In this document: one piece after another, positions 49,919-60,884 of the stretch | Numbering within the stretch: the first letter of the stretch is position 1 | How the letters are laid out: the number at the start of each line of letters is the position of its first letter | Origin: Bradysia coprophila | Taxonomy: Eukaryota; Arthropoda; Insecta; Diptera; Sciaridae | Assembly: GCF_014529535.1 (NCBI RefSeq) | Contig: NW_023503409.1 | Coordinates: 10,416,390-10,480,389 of the forward strand | Direction of reading: 5' to 3' | DNA: 64,000 bases | The notes under the pieces: model-generated | Databases searched by the model: none | Told to the model about the DNA's origin: nothing | The model's input: the letters and a program-made list of their open reading frames with translations, nothing else | Program-made: the position numbers and the translations under genes

Positions 49919-51219
49919 GTGTTATGACGACGTAATGATAACATTAAATTTGTTCGATAAATTGGGATCAATCAAAGCACTGTCAGATAGAAAGGGCAGC
50001 GCCGGGTTTTTTTACGTTACGATTTAGCAACGGACTAAATGCAACAATAGAACTCACCCACAGCGCGAGGCTATTAGACTAAAAAATTTGAAAAAATCTT
50101 TGAAGACTCGAAAAATCAAATTAACACAGCTGAAATGCCTACAAATTTAAGGTACAAAAAGGGTTGCGTAATGCCTACAAATCCAAGAAGCTGAAATGCC
50201 TACAAATAAACTCTTAAGAATTCACAGTCAAAACGTTTAAATAAAAACGAAAACAAAAAGTGAAACAGGTAAACAAGAATTCACAGGTAAAATGTCTACA
50301 AATTCAAAGGCAAAACATCTACAAATTCAAAGGCAAAATGTCTACAAACAGTGCGTTGGATCAATCATTAAAAACGTCTACTTCTTTAGCACTCCGATAT
50401 GCCCCAAATTGCTCATTGAAGTGTACGATTCGATTTTTATTTCAAATCACTATACCAATACAGCAAAGACAAATTTATTCGCATGCTCTTTTGTATTGAG
50501 CCACAAACACGTTAGAGAAGTTTCATATTTTTGTTCGAAATTCTATTGTTCTTTGAGGGTACTATACGAAACAGAACAAAATCAAACGAAATTCAAGTTG
50601 AGGATACCGTAAATGTTCTATTAATACCTGCAACTACATTAACAAAATGTAATGCCGTGCATCAAAATTTGTGATTAACGTGCTACTACTTTTTCAATTG
50701 AATTAATTAATTTCTGATTTTATATTTAAAATGTTCCAAATTTTATTTTTATAAAAAGAATCCGAATCAACGCATTTCAAGCATGAGTGATCAATGATCA
50801 TAGTGGTCAGCTGTAAAACGTACTCTATTTTACATGAAAATGCTTTTACAGTGTTTCATGTGTGTATGATACACTGTCCAGTTTCAGTACTCTATTTACC
50901 GCTCATGCTTGAAGTGCGTTGGCGGCATCCATTTAAAACGAACAAAATTTCTTCTTTTCAAGCAGGCAAAATTAATTTTATAATTCAAAGGTAGTTATTC
51001 AATCCAAGGGTAACTAGTTATTTCTAAATAATGTCACTTCTGATTGAAAAATTTTGTTTTGATTTGCTTCATTGAAAATAGTTATTTGTTCAACGAGAAG
51101 AAAAGTTGAAAATTGCATTTTGAGGGTGTTGTTTGTGGCCAGAGCGCAGTGACAACGTTTTTCACCACAAAGGCTATCGAAGTTTTGCCAGAGGGGAGAA
51201 ATAGTACATTACTATACCA
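49919..51219. other. Gene-free stretch with a short tandem repeat
   Basis: Units of AATGTCTACAAATTCAAAGG repeat near 50,287-50,345, with diverged CCTACAAAT copies from about 50,135. The MITE at 50,768-50,921 also lies here. No gene is seen. Confidence 0.5.
50768..50921. mobile_element. MITE family B, copy 1
   Basis: CAACGCATTTCAAGCATGAG at the left pairs with CTCATGCTTGAAGTGCGTTG at the right. It shares the internal ACACTGTCCAGTTTCAGTA block with 56,682-56,815. The target duplication is not evident. Confidence 0.75.
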
Positions 51220-51322
51220 GTGAAGTAATTTGATATCTCGTATCCAGATGAGTAAAAGTATCCGAGGGCTTCAGCCCGAGGTACTTTTACTCATCGTGAT
51301 ACGAGATATCAAATTATTTCAC
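51220..51322. repeat. 103-bp hairpin palindrome with GAGGGCTTCAGCCCGAGG apex
   Basis: TTTGATATCTCGTATC pairs with GATACGAGATATCAAA, and GATGAGTAAAAGTA with TACTTTTACTCATC. The apex resembles the CCGAGGCGAAGCCGAGG class seen elsewhere in the window. Confidence 0.85.
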
Positions 51323-52004
51323 GTGTAAAGTATGGCGTTTTACTTTACGAGCGAGGGAAAAGGTCTTCACTAGTGAGGGAAAGGTCACATTACCTCACTA
51401 GTAAAGTAAATGATTATTTTCTGGCCTACGTTGTGAAAAGTTCATTACTCGTTCGTACATTGGAAAATTAGTAACGAATTTCAAGTAATAAATGAACTGA
51501 TGGTAAAATATCATGACCCCATCACAGATTGAGAGCTATACTCGATTAAGTAAATTTGAAACAACTAGCTAGAAAGAACTCTTACAATAATTCCCTTGAC
51601 TGAAAGTCAGGGTCTTACACCAGAAAATACCGAAAAATGTGGGTAACAAAAAGGTTCACTGTAATTGTGATTGAAAATGTATGAAATGCTATGAAAAACG
51701 TTAAATGTTAACAAAAAATCGTTGAGGGCACGATAACTTGAGTAATTTTTAACCAATTAAAATCCCGAGGCTAAGTTCGAAGATGGGCTATGTGGGACTA
51801 AGGATCTGGAAGCTATCCGAGAATAACGGGATTTTATACTGTTGATCATAGCCTCAATTAAAAAAATTACTTTGATGAAATTTGATTTTGTTTTGTAGTG
51901 TGGGTAAATCATATAAGTTTGTTTTCGACGTGCATGAAACTAGTAGGAAGAATAATTTCATCATTCGATGCCCATCTTTTAACGTGTAAACATCTCTTGC
52001 TAAC

Positions 52005-52048
52005 AACTTGATAGTTGACTATCAAATTTGATAGTTAACTATCAAGTT
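52005..52048. repeat. 44-bp near-perfect palindrome
   Basis: AACTTGATAGTTGACTATCA is followed by its inverse with a single mismatch pair. It may be part of the repeat upstream of 52,159. Confidence 0.8.
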
Positions 52049-52158
52049 GTTTGTCATTTATCAAGTAGGTAGTTTTTTACTCCCTTTACAACCACATCTT
52101 ACGCCAGCAAAATGCCTGTTATCAAATTAGCACACTTTGATTAAAAAGTGTAAGAAAT

Positions 52159-52999
52159 TTTATTGCTTGCCCCATGCGAAAATTGATTCTTACATATCAA
52201 TTTGGCCCCTGCGAAAATGGTCGATTACATGAGGGATATTTGCGTGACACTTTCGTCAGGAAATCTCTATTTTCGCGGGGTGCTCGAGTCATTCATGTAA
52301 AATCAGTTTTCGTGGGGTGCAGCCATATGAAGGAGAATGCGTCATCTGAAATATTTTATGCTCTCTAACATGAAAACTGGAATAATTATTGATGTTTTGT
52401 GTTTTTGGACAATTATTTTGCAGTGGCGAGAGTTCAGTGTGGCAAAAGAATTTCAATTCTTAAAAAGAAAAATCACAAAACTGAAAGCGTCAGCCATATT
52501 TGTTCTAGCAATAATTTCAATGTTTGTTATGAACACACATGGCGAGCACTTTTAGTTGCGTATTTTTTACTTCAATTCGAAAACACTTCACACATTGATT
52601 AATTTTAGATACAATTCATTTCACTTCACTGCAAAATTTTTCGTCTAAATAACAAAAACAACAAAATCATTGCTTAGAATGTATTATCATGGAACGGAAT
52701 AACAATTCAATGACAATATGGCACCTGCTATGGTGTGATCACTTCGATCACTTTCGGTACGGAAAATGTTGGTATTGGTACAGCAGTACCAATACTGCTG
52801 TACCAATACCAATATTTTCGGGATATTTTTATGAAGAAGTATGAGCCGATTTCGGCTGTGTACTGGTTTTATAGTGCCGAAAAAAATTCTATTTGTTTTG
52901 TTGATTTTGTCTACGGAGATAGTTGTATTTAAATCAGCTTTTGTTGCTATTTATAGAAATTGATATGTAAGAATCAATTTTCGCTTGGGGCAAGCAATA
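52159..52999. mobile_element. Repeat element A with TTATTGCTTGCCCCA ends
   Basis: The left end TTATTGCTTGCCCCATGCGA and the right end, inverted, share about 40 bp running into TTGATTCTTACATATCAA. The interior (52,200-52,620) is duplicated in element B at 53,330-53,760. It contains the palindrome at 52,763-52,818 (GGTATTGGTACAGCAGT and its inverse). No transposase is seen. Confidence 0.7.
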
Positions 53000-53329
53000 A
53001 TAGTAGGTTACAGTGCACCCTGCGAAAATGATTCATTACATGGGGGAACAATTTTGAGATACGAGCAACTCACAAGTGTGTGTTTAAGCGCCAAGGTTTG
53101 AAAACTGTTATTTTGACGCGGGTAGTTACATACCTCGCCTTCGGCTCGGATATGCAAACTCTACCCTTGTCAAAATAACAGTTTTCAAACCTTGGCGCTT
53201 AAACACACACTTGTGAGTTGCTCGTATCTCAAAATTGTTCCCCCATGTAATGAATCATTTTCGCAGGGTGCACTGTAACCTACTATTATTGCTTGCCCCA
53301 AGCGAAAATTGATTCTTACATATCAATTT
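52957..53329. repeat. Perfect inverted repeat, 161-bp arms, 51-bp loop
   Basis: Positions 52,957-53,117 and 53,169-53,329 are exact reverse complements by my base-by-base reading. The loop contains CCTCGCCTTCGGCTCGG (53,133-53,149), the same class of apex as the other palindromes, plus an inner GGGTAG...CTACCC pair. The outer parts of the arms are the right end of element A and the left end of element B. Confidence 0.95.
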
Positions 53330-54317
53330 GGCCCCTGCGAAGATGGTCGATTACATGAGGGATATTTGTGTGACACTATCGTCAAGGAATCTCTATTTTC
53401 GCGGGGTGCACAGTCATTCACGTAAAACGAGTTTTCGCGGGGTGCAGCCAGATGAAGGAGAATGCATCATCTGAAATATTTAATGCCTTCCAACAGAAAA
53501 AAAGAAAATAATTATTGATGTTTTGTGTTTTTGAACACAAATTTTCCAGTGGCGTGAGTTGAATGTCGCAAAAGCATTTGAATTATTTCGAAAAGAAAAT
53601 CACAAAACTGAAAGTGTCAGCCATTTTTTGCTCCAGCAATAAATTCAATGTTTGTAATGAACACATGGCAAACACTTTTAGTTGCGTATTTTTCACTTAT
53701 ATTCGAGAACACTAAACACTTTGCTTATGTTAGACATTATTCACTTCACTTCACTGCAAAATTTTTATTCTAAATAACGAAAACAACAAAATTAATGCAT
53801 TATCCTGAAACGGAAAAACAATTCAGTGACAAGCCGACTGTTGTGACCGTTGTGACGTGTATTGAGATTACTGCTGTAACAATACCAACATAACATTAGT
53901 GTTGTTTTCGGGATTTTTTTCTTCGTAGACGTGTGAGCCAATTTCGGAGGGTTCGGCGGTATACTAGATTCGTTGTTACTGCGTTAAGGAATAAATTAAG
54001 ATTGGCTCACCTAGTTTGTTTATATTACGTAGGTGGAAGCACGGGGTCTCAGGGGGTTTCGAACATTTAGTTTTTTCATGTTGCAGATATTGCAGTGTCA
54101 AATTCTGTCCAAGATGTGACATATTTGCAAGGTATTGACCTTTTTCACAAAGTATAATCAGCGTAACCTTCGTAAAAAGAATCTTGAATCTGACAAGAGC
54201 ACGTGTGCCAACGTGTAAAAAACAAATGTTCAAAACCCCCTGCTGAACCGTGGCGATCCTCTTGTCAAACGGACAGTACATAAACAAATTCCATCATTTA
54301 TTGATATGTAAGAATCA
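53289..54317. mobile_element. Repeat element B, partial duplicate of element A
   Basis: Starts like A and ends TTGATATGTAAGAATCA at 54,301-54,317. The first 450 bp parallel A closely (for example CAATTTGGCCCCTGCGAA, GATTACATGAGGGATATTTG); the rest is diverged or different. The right terminal extension present in A is missing. Confidence 0.65.
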
Positions 54318-55260
54318 TTATATAATATTTTTTCTCGGTCTACCAATTTTCTCCTTTTACAAATATTTTTAATCCCTTTACCATTATAGAGTAATACCAA
54401 TTTACCGAAAATATTGGTAAACTGAGTTATTTTTAACGATGAACCAAAAACTAATAGAGTTCATTTATTACCATGTCACCATGTGAAGGTATATTAAGTA
54501 CCGGGGAACTTCCTTTTTTTACGCAAAATTGTAAGAGAAGAACACCTTTGGTTCTTTTTTATTTTGTGAAAAAGTCCTCGTTCCACATTCACAAAACAAG
54601 CTTCGCATCTGCTCTGATGTAACAAAAAGACAATCAAACAGAATAATAGACAGCTCATACGAGTGGGAAGTTTACGGCCTGAGCGAAGCGAGGGTCGTAA
54701 TCTACACGAGTCATATTTTATTTATGATTTAAGGTTGATTGAAAATCTTGAAAATTGAAAATTTTAAAGAAAATTGAGAGCTCAAAAATAATTCCACCTT
54801 ACCCTCGATGTTTTTCAAGAAAAAAAATTTGTCAAATTTTACTGTCATTTGCGTGGAGTAAATATGTTATGTGACAAGTTTTCATGAATACGTCAAAAAT
54901 ACATTTAGAAAAGTGTCAGTCAAGGGACCTGACCCGCCGAAAAGGTGGGACCTAGTAAATTAAAATAAAGAAAAATTACCATTGATGATGTGACATCTTA
55001 CTAGCGATTAAAGTATTTTATTGTAATGCTACGCTTTATGAACAAAATTTGTTATGGAACCCGAAAACATTTGAGGGCAAAAACGTAAATTGTCCTCCAA
55101 ATTGTCTGACTCCAATTTTGTACATTTTTCTTTTTTTATGCACAAACATTCTGCATTACACCGCAATGTGCACACGTCGCATTAAAATTAGTTCCAAATA
55201 GCTTCAAAAAGTAATCGGACGGAATTATTTCCTTTTTATAATTTGTCTTTTTTAATGTAA
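54318..55260. other. Gene-free stretch upstream of the serine protease
   Basis: It holds one small palindrome with a GAGCGAAGCGAG apex near 54,655-54,710 and no convincing coding. The protease promoter presumably lies in its last few hundred bases, but no element is distinctive. Confidence 0.4.
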
Positions 55261-58200
55261 ATGTTTGTTCGGTTGGTGAAAATGTTCAAATATATTGGTT
55301 TTGCGATTTTGTTCGTGTTCTTACCAAATATTAGTTTCGTTCATTCTCTTGTGGAAGGGAATAAAACTCTGATCAAAAACCACCCATGGCAAGCGTCTGT
55401 TATTATTCGAGACACAGCATGGATATTTTGGTGGCGGGAGCATAAATGTGGTGGAACAATAATAGGAAGAAAGTGGATTCTCTCCGCAGCGCACTGCTTT
55501 GATGAAAATTCCACAGACAGTATTTATGAAGTGCGAGTGGGCTCATCAATGGCCTCGTGGTGGGGACATGTATATTCCATCAGTAGTGTCACACTCCACG
55601 GCAATCGGCCTTCAAGTGACATTGCCATTATCGAGCTTGCCGACAATATGGCTTTTGACGATACAGTAAAGGAGATCAGGATGGCCGCCACTGATTTCAC
55701 ATTAACTGGTTTTGAAACTTTGATATCCTCTGGTTTTGGACGAGCATGCTTTCTGTGTGAATTCACCGAAGACTTAATGGAAGTAAGATTGGACTACATC
55801 AGCTGGAAAGATTGCAGAGCCACATTCGGCCGTGTAACAAGCAAGAACATTTGTGGCATGGACAAAGATAAGAAATCGACAGGTAATTGTTCAAGTTCAT
55901 TCTTGAGAAAAACGTCTGTTATGCAGCACAAAAATGAAGAATTTTGACCTCCTGCCTTCTCGATCCGGAATTTTTTCTTGCATCAAAAGGTTTCGTCTCT
56001 GAGAGCAAATATAGTTATTTATGCCACAGAGTGATGTATGAGTGATTCTTTTGAAAAGCGACCTGTTGAAATCGGACGCATTTCCAGTGGACTTTTTCAT
56101 ATGCGCCCAGATGACGCAAGAAATATTTTTTTGAAAATTCGTTGATGCTTGTGTAGGTGATCGGAAACCGAAAACATACACTTTTCAAATTGAACTTTCT
56201 CCGGCTACACGCAACGTACGAGATCGTGTGAGGTGTCGTTAGAACGGTTTTTGCATGTACTTTCGGGGCAAATAATCTTATATGCAAGATTGTTAAAGCA
56301 GCGACGAATCTTCAAATAGCTATTTTCCTAACTAGTTGGTAAATTGGGGTGTTTTGCCCACTATATTATATGTGAGTTTTTACCATAGCCTATTTTAGGA
56401 ATTAAATTCCTGAAAATTCCAAAAATTCTTGAAATTCTCTAAAATTACCGAAAATTCTCGAAATTCCCAAAAAGTATCGAAATTCTCGAAAATTCCCGAA
56501 AATTCTTGAAAATTCCTGAAAATTCTCGAAAATTGTTAAAACAATAGAAACTCACTACGTTTCGATTTTACTGTTCTTCAAAGTTTGGCCTAACATATTT
56601 CAAGGTACAAAGAGCTATTTTTAAGATTTTTCGATTGATTACCTTAGCCAGTGTGCTGCAACTTTACATAATTACCTATACCAACGCACTTCAAGCAAAA
56701 GTGCTATTAGTGACAGCCGCCAAATTTTGTACAAAAAAAGTGTCCAAAATTTGTTCGATACACTGTCCAGTTTCAGTAGCCTATTTAGAGTACCACTAAT
56801 GCTTCAAGTACGTTGCTTATACGTAAATTGCAACATGACACCCTTACCTGCTTTTGATCCGACAGTACCAATAAATCATTGGATGGCCTTAAAGAATCGA
56901 CAACCGCCGACTAATTTAAAGTTAAAAGAACTAGAGTGGTCAGGGGCGGATTAAGTTTTTCAGCGCCACTGGCAAACGCAATTTAAGCGCAAATTTTCCT
57001 ATTTGAAATTCATAAATAAACAAATAGTAATATCAAACATGACAGACTATTGAAATGGATGGTAGTGTTGATAGAAGTGGAAGAAATGTAATTGCCAGCG
57101 TAGCGAGTGGTTTTGGTTTGGTTTTGAATGGTAGCGTAGCGAGTAAGAAAATTGTAAAAATAAGGTATCACTACACAAGTGCTGATACATCTTACAAGAA
57201 AATACTGTTTTGATTATTGGTATAGAACTGACGGGTATGAGGTAAAAGTAAGTTCACAGTTTGTAGTTTTTACCAGTGAATGTACATACCAGGTAAGGAA
57301 GATTCCTCAAAATCAGTCGATTTATCCTGAATGCACTCATTATTTGTGTCAAAATAATATGAAAATGAGCGCGTTAGAATCCGTTTTTAAAATCGTTATT
57401 TCCTCCGAGGTGACATTAGACCATACCTGGGTAGTTTATATTCATTCGTTTTTACGCTAATTCAATGTTCAAGCTTTTTCATTTTTCTTGCTGCGTTGTG
57501 GCATTATTTTCTAGTCATCAGCTTTCTTTTTTAACATGATTTACGTTCTTGAAAGTAATAGGATAGCTCAAACAAATGAAGATCAGCTCAGCACTCCGTT
57601 CTGAACTAGTTCACGGGTCGAGACAGCTTTTCCTCTTTTTTCGCCACTTCACAAGATGTAAAGTCCTATAGTTCTAAATGTTTCATTCACCATTCATGTT
57701 TCCTATCAAAACAATTTCCTTTTGTAAATGTTCGGACAAGCGAATTTAAATTTTCACTTTTAACTCATGGACTATTGCACTCGTCAAAATAAAAAATTTG
57801 GGGCGTACGTAGCGTTTTATGAGATTAGGCAATGTAAAGTTAATTCGCAATCTTTATATTGCAAATGTCGCAGGCAAAAGTTTTTAAAATTTCAGTTTGA
57901 AACTAATAAACAATTTCTCTTCAGACAATAATTGTCCATTTAGTGACCGAACTCAGCGCCTAACTTTTCCAGTGCCATGGGCACGGTACCGAACTTCCCA
58001 TAGGGTAATCCACCACTGAGTGGTGGCTTCGAAGAAGCATCGGCAGAAAAACTGTGGAACGACGTCCGAAAATTCAATTTTAATTTGTTTCACTTCTTAA
58101 TGTCGATATCTTTTAAGTTGCTTATTCTAGAATTATTATCAGTATACTTAAATCGGACATTAAAATCAACGAATTATTGAGTGAAGGTATATTTTACTTG

Positions 58201-58778
58201 CAATGAAATTCTCGAAAATTCTCGAAAATTCTCTAAAATTCCCGAAAATTCTCGGAATTCTCGAAAATTCCCGAAAATTCTTTAAGAAATTACTTAAAAT
58301 AGGCTATGGTTTTTACCGATACAAGCGAAGTGATTTCGCAGCGTTGTTGAAGAAAAATAGTTTTCTCAGTGACGACAAGTGAAAGTTTAGATGGCTTTTT
58401 TGAGAAAAACGCTGTAGGCAGTGATAAATGTCATTTCAGGCACATTACGTCTATTGTCACACTCGGCCATCTAGTGCCAACTTTTCATGCAACGGCCCAA
58501 ATTACGAGAAAAATTCTGTAATTTTGTCCCGTAGAATGAGAACATTTTTCGTCAGTACCTTCTCGTTTACACGCACGAAACCCTTTTTCAAATTTTTCAA
58601 TTTTTTTACAGTTTGCAGGACTGACTCCGGTGGTCCTGTTTCGATCGTAGACTCAAACAACGAACACATCTTAGTTGGTTTGGTGCGAGGAGGCCACGAC
58701 TGTGTTGCAGCCGATCCAGTGGTTTTCACTTACATACCAGAATACAGGGACTGGATTCAGAATATAACCGGAATTTAA
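55261..58778 (+). CDS. Secreted S1 (trypsin/chymotrypsin-like) serine protease
   Basis: Two exons, 55261-55882 and 58612-58778, phase 1, joined across a 2.7-kb intron; about 262 residues. An in-frame TAA directly precedes the ATG. Residues 1-29 form a signal peptide ending FVHS; the next residues are LVEGNKTL, the position of the usual IVGG mature N-terminus. Triad: His in LSAAHCFD, Asp in SSDIAIIEL, Ser in CRTDSGGP. Cysteines for the three core disulfides are present (KCGG/AHC, DCRA/ICG, VCR/DCVA) plus an extra ACFLC pair. Odd points: no Arg/Lys activation site before LVEG, and the oxyanion-hole residue before Asp-Ser is Thr instead of Gly. By spacing the S1 base (residue 189) is Thr, not Asp, so it is not expected to be trypsin-specific. 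A digestive or immune role cannot be decided. AATAAA is at 58,882. Confidence 0.88.
56037..56250. repeat. Decayed relative of the 7.3-8.2 kb fold-back, in the protease intron
   Basis: GATTCTTTTGAAAAGCGACC, then ATCGGACGCATTTCC, parallel the end of the 7,270-8,188 arms, and GATCGTGTGAGG resembles a further arm segment. The opposite arm is not visible, so it is a partial copy. Confidence 0.4.
56384..58308. mobile_element. ~1.9-kb element filling most of the protease intron, with subterminal repeats
   Basis: ACCATAGCCTATTTTA at the left reappears inverted at the right (TAAAATAGGCTATGGT). Inside each end are arrays of the near-palindromic GAAAATTCYCGAAAATT word (about 56,405-56,535 and 58,205-58,285). 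It contains the MITE at 56,682-56,815 and an AGCGTAGCGAGT doublet near 57,097 and 57,127. No transposase is recognised. Confidence 0.6.
56682..56815. mobile_element. MITE family B, copy 2
   Basis: CAACGCACTTCAAGCA and the inverse TGCTTCAAGTACGTTG bound 134 bp that share ACACTGTCCAGTTTCAGTA with copy 1 at 50,768. Nested in the larger intron element. Confidence 0.7.
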
Positions 58779-58789
58779 ATGTTTAATTT

Positions 58790-59195
58790 GGTGAATTCTA
58801 GGCCAATTTGCTGTGTGAAAATGAAAATGAAATGAATTCTGATGACAATCAGATTATATTAAATTGACACATGAAATGATGAATAAATCTAAGTGTCAAG
58901 CTGAAGTTCAGCTGCTGAACCAATGGCTTTGATTTTACGTGTATTCGCCGCACTAATGTCGAGTTCATTGATGAAGTCTCTCTTCTATCACTCAATGTTC
59001 TGTGATTGAGAGACGTTCGAAAACTCAACATCAGTCAGGAAGAAAAAACGGTTTCTGGATGCAACTGAATCGTTGACAGCAAATGCAGAGCTTGAATTTC
59101 GTTTAACTGAAATGTACACCACAGCTGCGCTTTGTACAAAAATTTTATTTCCAACAATTCATTGGGTTTTCGATCAGTTTTGACAGTAAAAGAAG
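58790..59195. other. Convergent intergenic gap between the protease and PDRG1-like genes
   Basis: Holds the plus-strand AATAAA at 58,882 and a minus-strand AATAAA at 59,144-59,149. These serve the two convergent genes, leaving about 250 bp between the poly(A) signals. Confidence 0.5.
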
Positions 59196-59656
59196 CTAAA
59201 GCCCGGGCAGATTCGTTCGCAGTACGCCTATTTCGTCTCTGCTCAATGGATTTAAATCGAAGCCTTTGAGGGGATCGGAGAATTCCAAGTCTCGATGCTG
59301 TCCAAGTAGTACTTTTTGATCACTGCGCAGTTTGTTGATCTCCTGATGTATCACATTTTGATCTAAATAGACGAAACGGAAAGGTTAATCATCGTCACAT
59401 TCGCTTGGTACCTGGTTCGAAATGATCTACCTGTTTGTAATAGTTCCAAAGCCATCTCCTTCTTCATTTCTATCAGCATCGATCCAACTGTAATCCAAGC
59501 TTTCTTCTCCTCACATTTGCCCAACTCTCGAATAGCTTCCCGTGTGTCTTGACGTCGTTTGTCCAAAGCCACAATTTCGTGTTTGTTCTGAAGTATTTTG
59601 TCCGCCAGTCTCTCCGTTTCAATCAAAATATTTATGGTTTTCGTTGCATCGTCCAT
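59196..59656 (-). CDS. PDRG1: PDRG1-like prefoldin-family protein
   Basis: A small coiled-coil beta-prefoldin-like protein; the mammalian homologue is a subunit of the R2TP/prefoldin-like (PAQosome) co-chaperone complex. Two exons on the minus strand: 59656-59431 and 59362-59196, joined in phase 1 through a good polypyrimidine acceptor; 130 residues, close to the mammalian length of about 133. The N-terminal helix MDDATKTINILIETERLADK, then the LDKRRQDTREAIREL block, then DQNVIHQEINKLR and the C-terminal LKGFDLNPLSRDEI match the family throughout. The start codon is 57 bp beyond the GPANK1-like stop on the same strand; an acceptor-like TTTTCTTGTTGCAG lies 19 nt before the ATG, so it may be spliced from an upstream leader or lie on a dicistronic transcript. 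A decayed copy of its last exon is near 48.85 kb. Confidence 0.9.
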
Positions 59657-59713
59657 CGCAGATTCGTTGCCTCTGCAACAAGAAAAGATTCGTTTTGTGG
59701 TTACGGCAAAGAC

Positions 59714-60616
59714 TTAGGACAGCGCACGTCGAATGGCCATTTCTTTTCGCTGGTTTTTCTTTGAATCTTTTTCGAGTTGCTTTTTCGTTTTGGCTTTCGG
59801 AGCGGCTGGTCGCCATTTGATGGCGTCCCGATCGTACGCCGAATAGTGCGTTATCCGAGCAGAGTCTTGTTTTGTCCCGAGACCAGATCGAGCTCTTCTT
59901 ATTGTCGTTTTTACGGGATACAATTTCCCGTCGCTGTTCGGTCCCAGACCTTCACGATCCCAGCCCTGGCGTAGCATCATTTTGAAACCAACATTTGAGT
60001 CGGGGATGAAATAACGACGGGAAAACTCAAACGAATTTTTGCGATTGAATCGATGCAACGTGGATGTTTCATGCGATTTTTTGGAGGTTTCTTTGAACAA
60101 GTGTTGACAGTCCTCACACCAAAACGGATCGTATGCTACTGGTTGAGCGGAAGTTTCACTCGCGGATGGAACAACTCTCGGCGTGTTGGCCAATTTCTCT
60201 TCAATCATTTTAACAATTTCAGTTCGACTCTTCATCTTTGCCAGCGACATTGCAGTGTTTCCACTACGGTCAGCTATGGCTAAGTCACATCCTTTGTGCA
60301 GCAGAAATTCACACACTTTTCGTGAGCCTTCACATGCTGCTATCATCAAACCAGTCCATCCAAATGTATCACAGCTGTTAACATCGTTGCCCGTAAACTT
60401 CATCAATGAAACGGATTTTAAGTCATCGCTCAAGGCAGCCCGGAACAGGACACTTTTATCGAAGTTTACGAGTTGATTTTCTTCTTTCCTAATTCGTTGT
60501 TTGCGAGTCGATGTTGGCCTTTGTTTACACTGTGCAGTTGGTAAATTGAGAATCTCGTTGTACTCTCTACTCGCTAATTGGCCTTTATCAATTAATTTGT
60601 TGGTAGGACGACTCAT
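59714..60616 (-). CDS. GPANK1: G-patch and ankyrin-repeat protein (GPANK1-like)
   Basis: Single-exon, 300 residues. Ankyrin repeats span about residues 55-145 (DTFGWTGLMIAACEGSRKVC, then SGNTAMSLAKMKSRTEI). A CxxC...H zinc-finger-like segment follows (FWCEDCQHLFKETSKKSHE), then a G-patch at about 205-250 (MLRQGWDREGLGPNSDGKLY through RARSGLGTKQ), and a lysine-rich tail. This order matches animal GPANK1. G-patch domains usually bind RNA or activate DEAH helicases; the precise role of this protein is not established. Divergent from the METTL25B-like gene (268 bp between starts) and tandem with the PDRG1-like gene. Confidence 0.93.
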   Translation of the reverse strand: MSRPTNKLIDKGQLASREYNEILNLPTAQCKQRPTSTRKQRIRKEENQLVNFDKSVLFRAALSDDLKSVSLMKFTGNDVNSCDTFGWTGLMIAACEGSRKVCEFLLHKGCDLAIADRSGNTAMSLAKMKSRTEIVKMIEEKLANTPRVVPSASETSAQPVAYDPFWCEDCQHLFKETSKKSHETSTLHRFNRKNSFEFSRRYFIPDSNVGFKMMLRQGWDREGLGPNSDGKLYPVKTTIRRARSGLGTKQDSARITHYSAYDRDAIKWRPAAPKAKTKKQLEKDSKKNQRKEMAIRRALS

Positions 60617-60884
60617 TTTCGTGTGAACACAGTTATTGTTGTCGAAACTTACTTTTATTTAGCTCAAAAAACTGAATTTATGCGATTCGTTGCACCTCTT
60701 TAATCAGCTTGAAAACGTTTGACAACTCACTGTCATCTGTCAAAAGCAGCAGTGTCGCTGAGGTGCGTTCAACTAATGTCTCTCTCTCCTCTCTTTTTTA
60801 CAACACACACCGCGACATGCCGTCAGTTCAGACGTCGTTTCGTTGTTTACAAAAATTCAGTGGACTGTGTTATTGTTCCAGGAG
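60617..60884. promoter_or_regulatory. Divergent promoter region shared by GPANK1-like and METTL25B-like genes
   Basis: Only 268 bp separate the two opposite start codons, so both promoters and 5' UTRs must lie here or overlap the neighbour. No TATA box is obvious, which suits housekeeping genes. A TTGTTCCAG acceptor-like site lies just before the plus-strand ATG and could end a 5' UTR intron. Confidence 0.6.
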
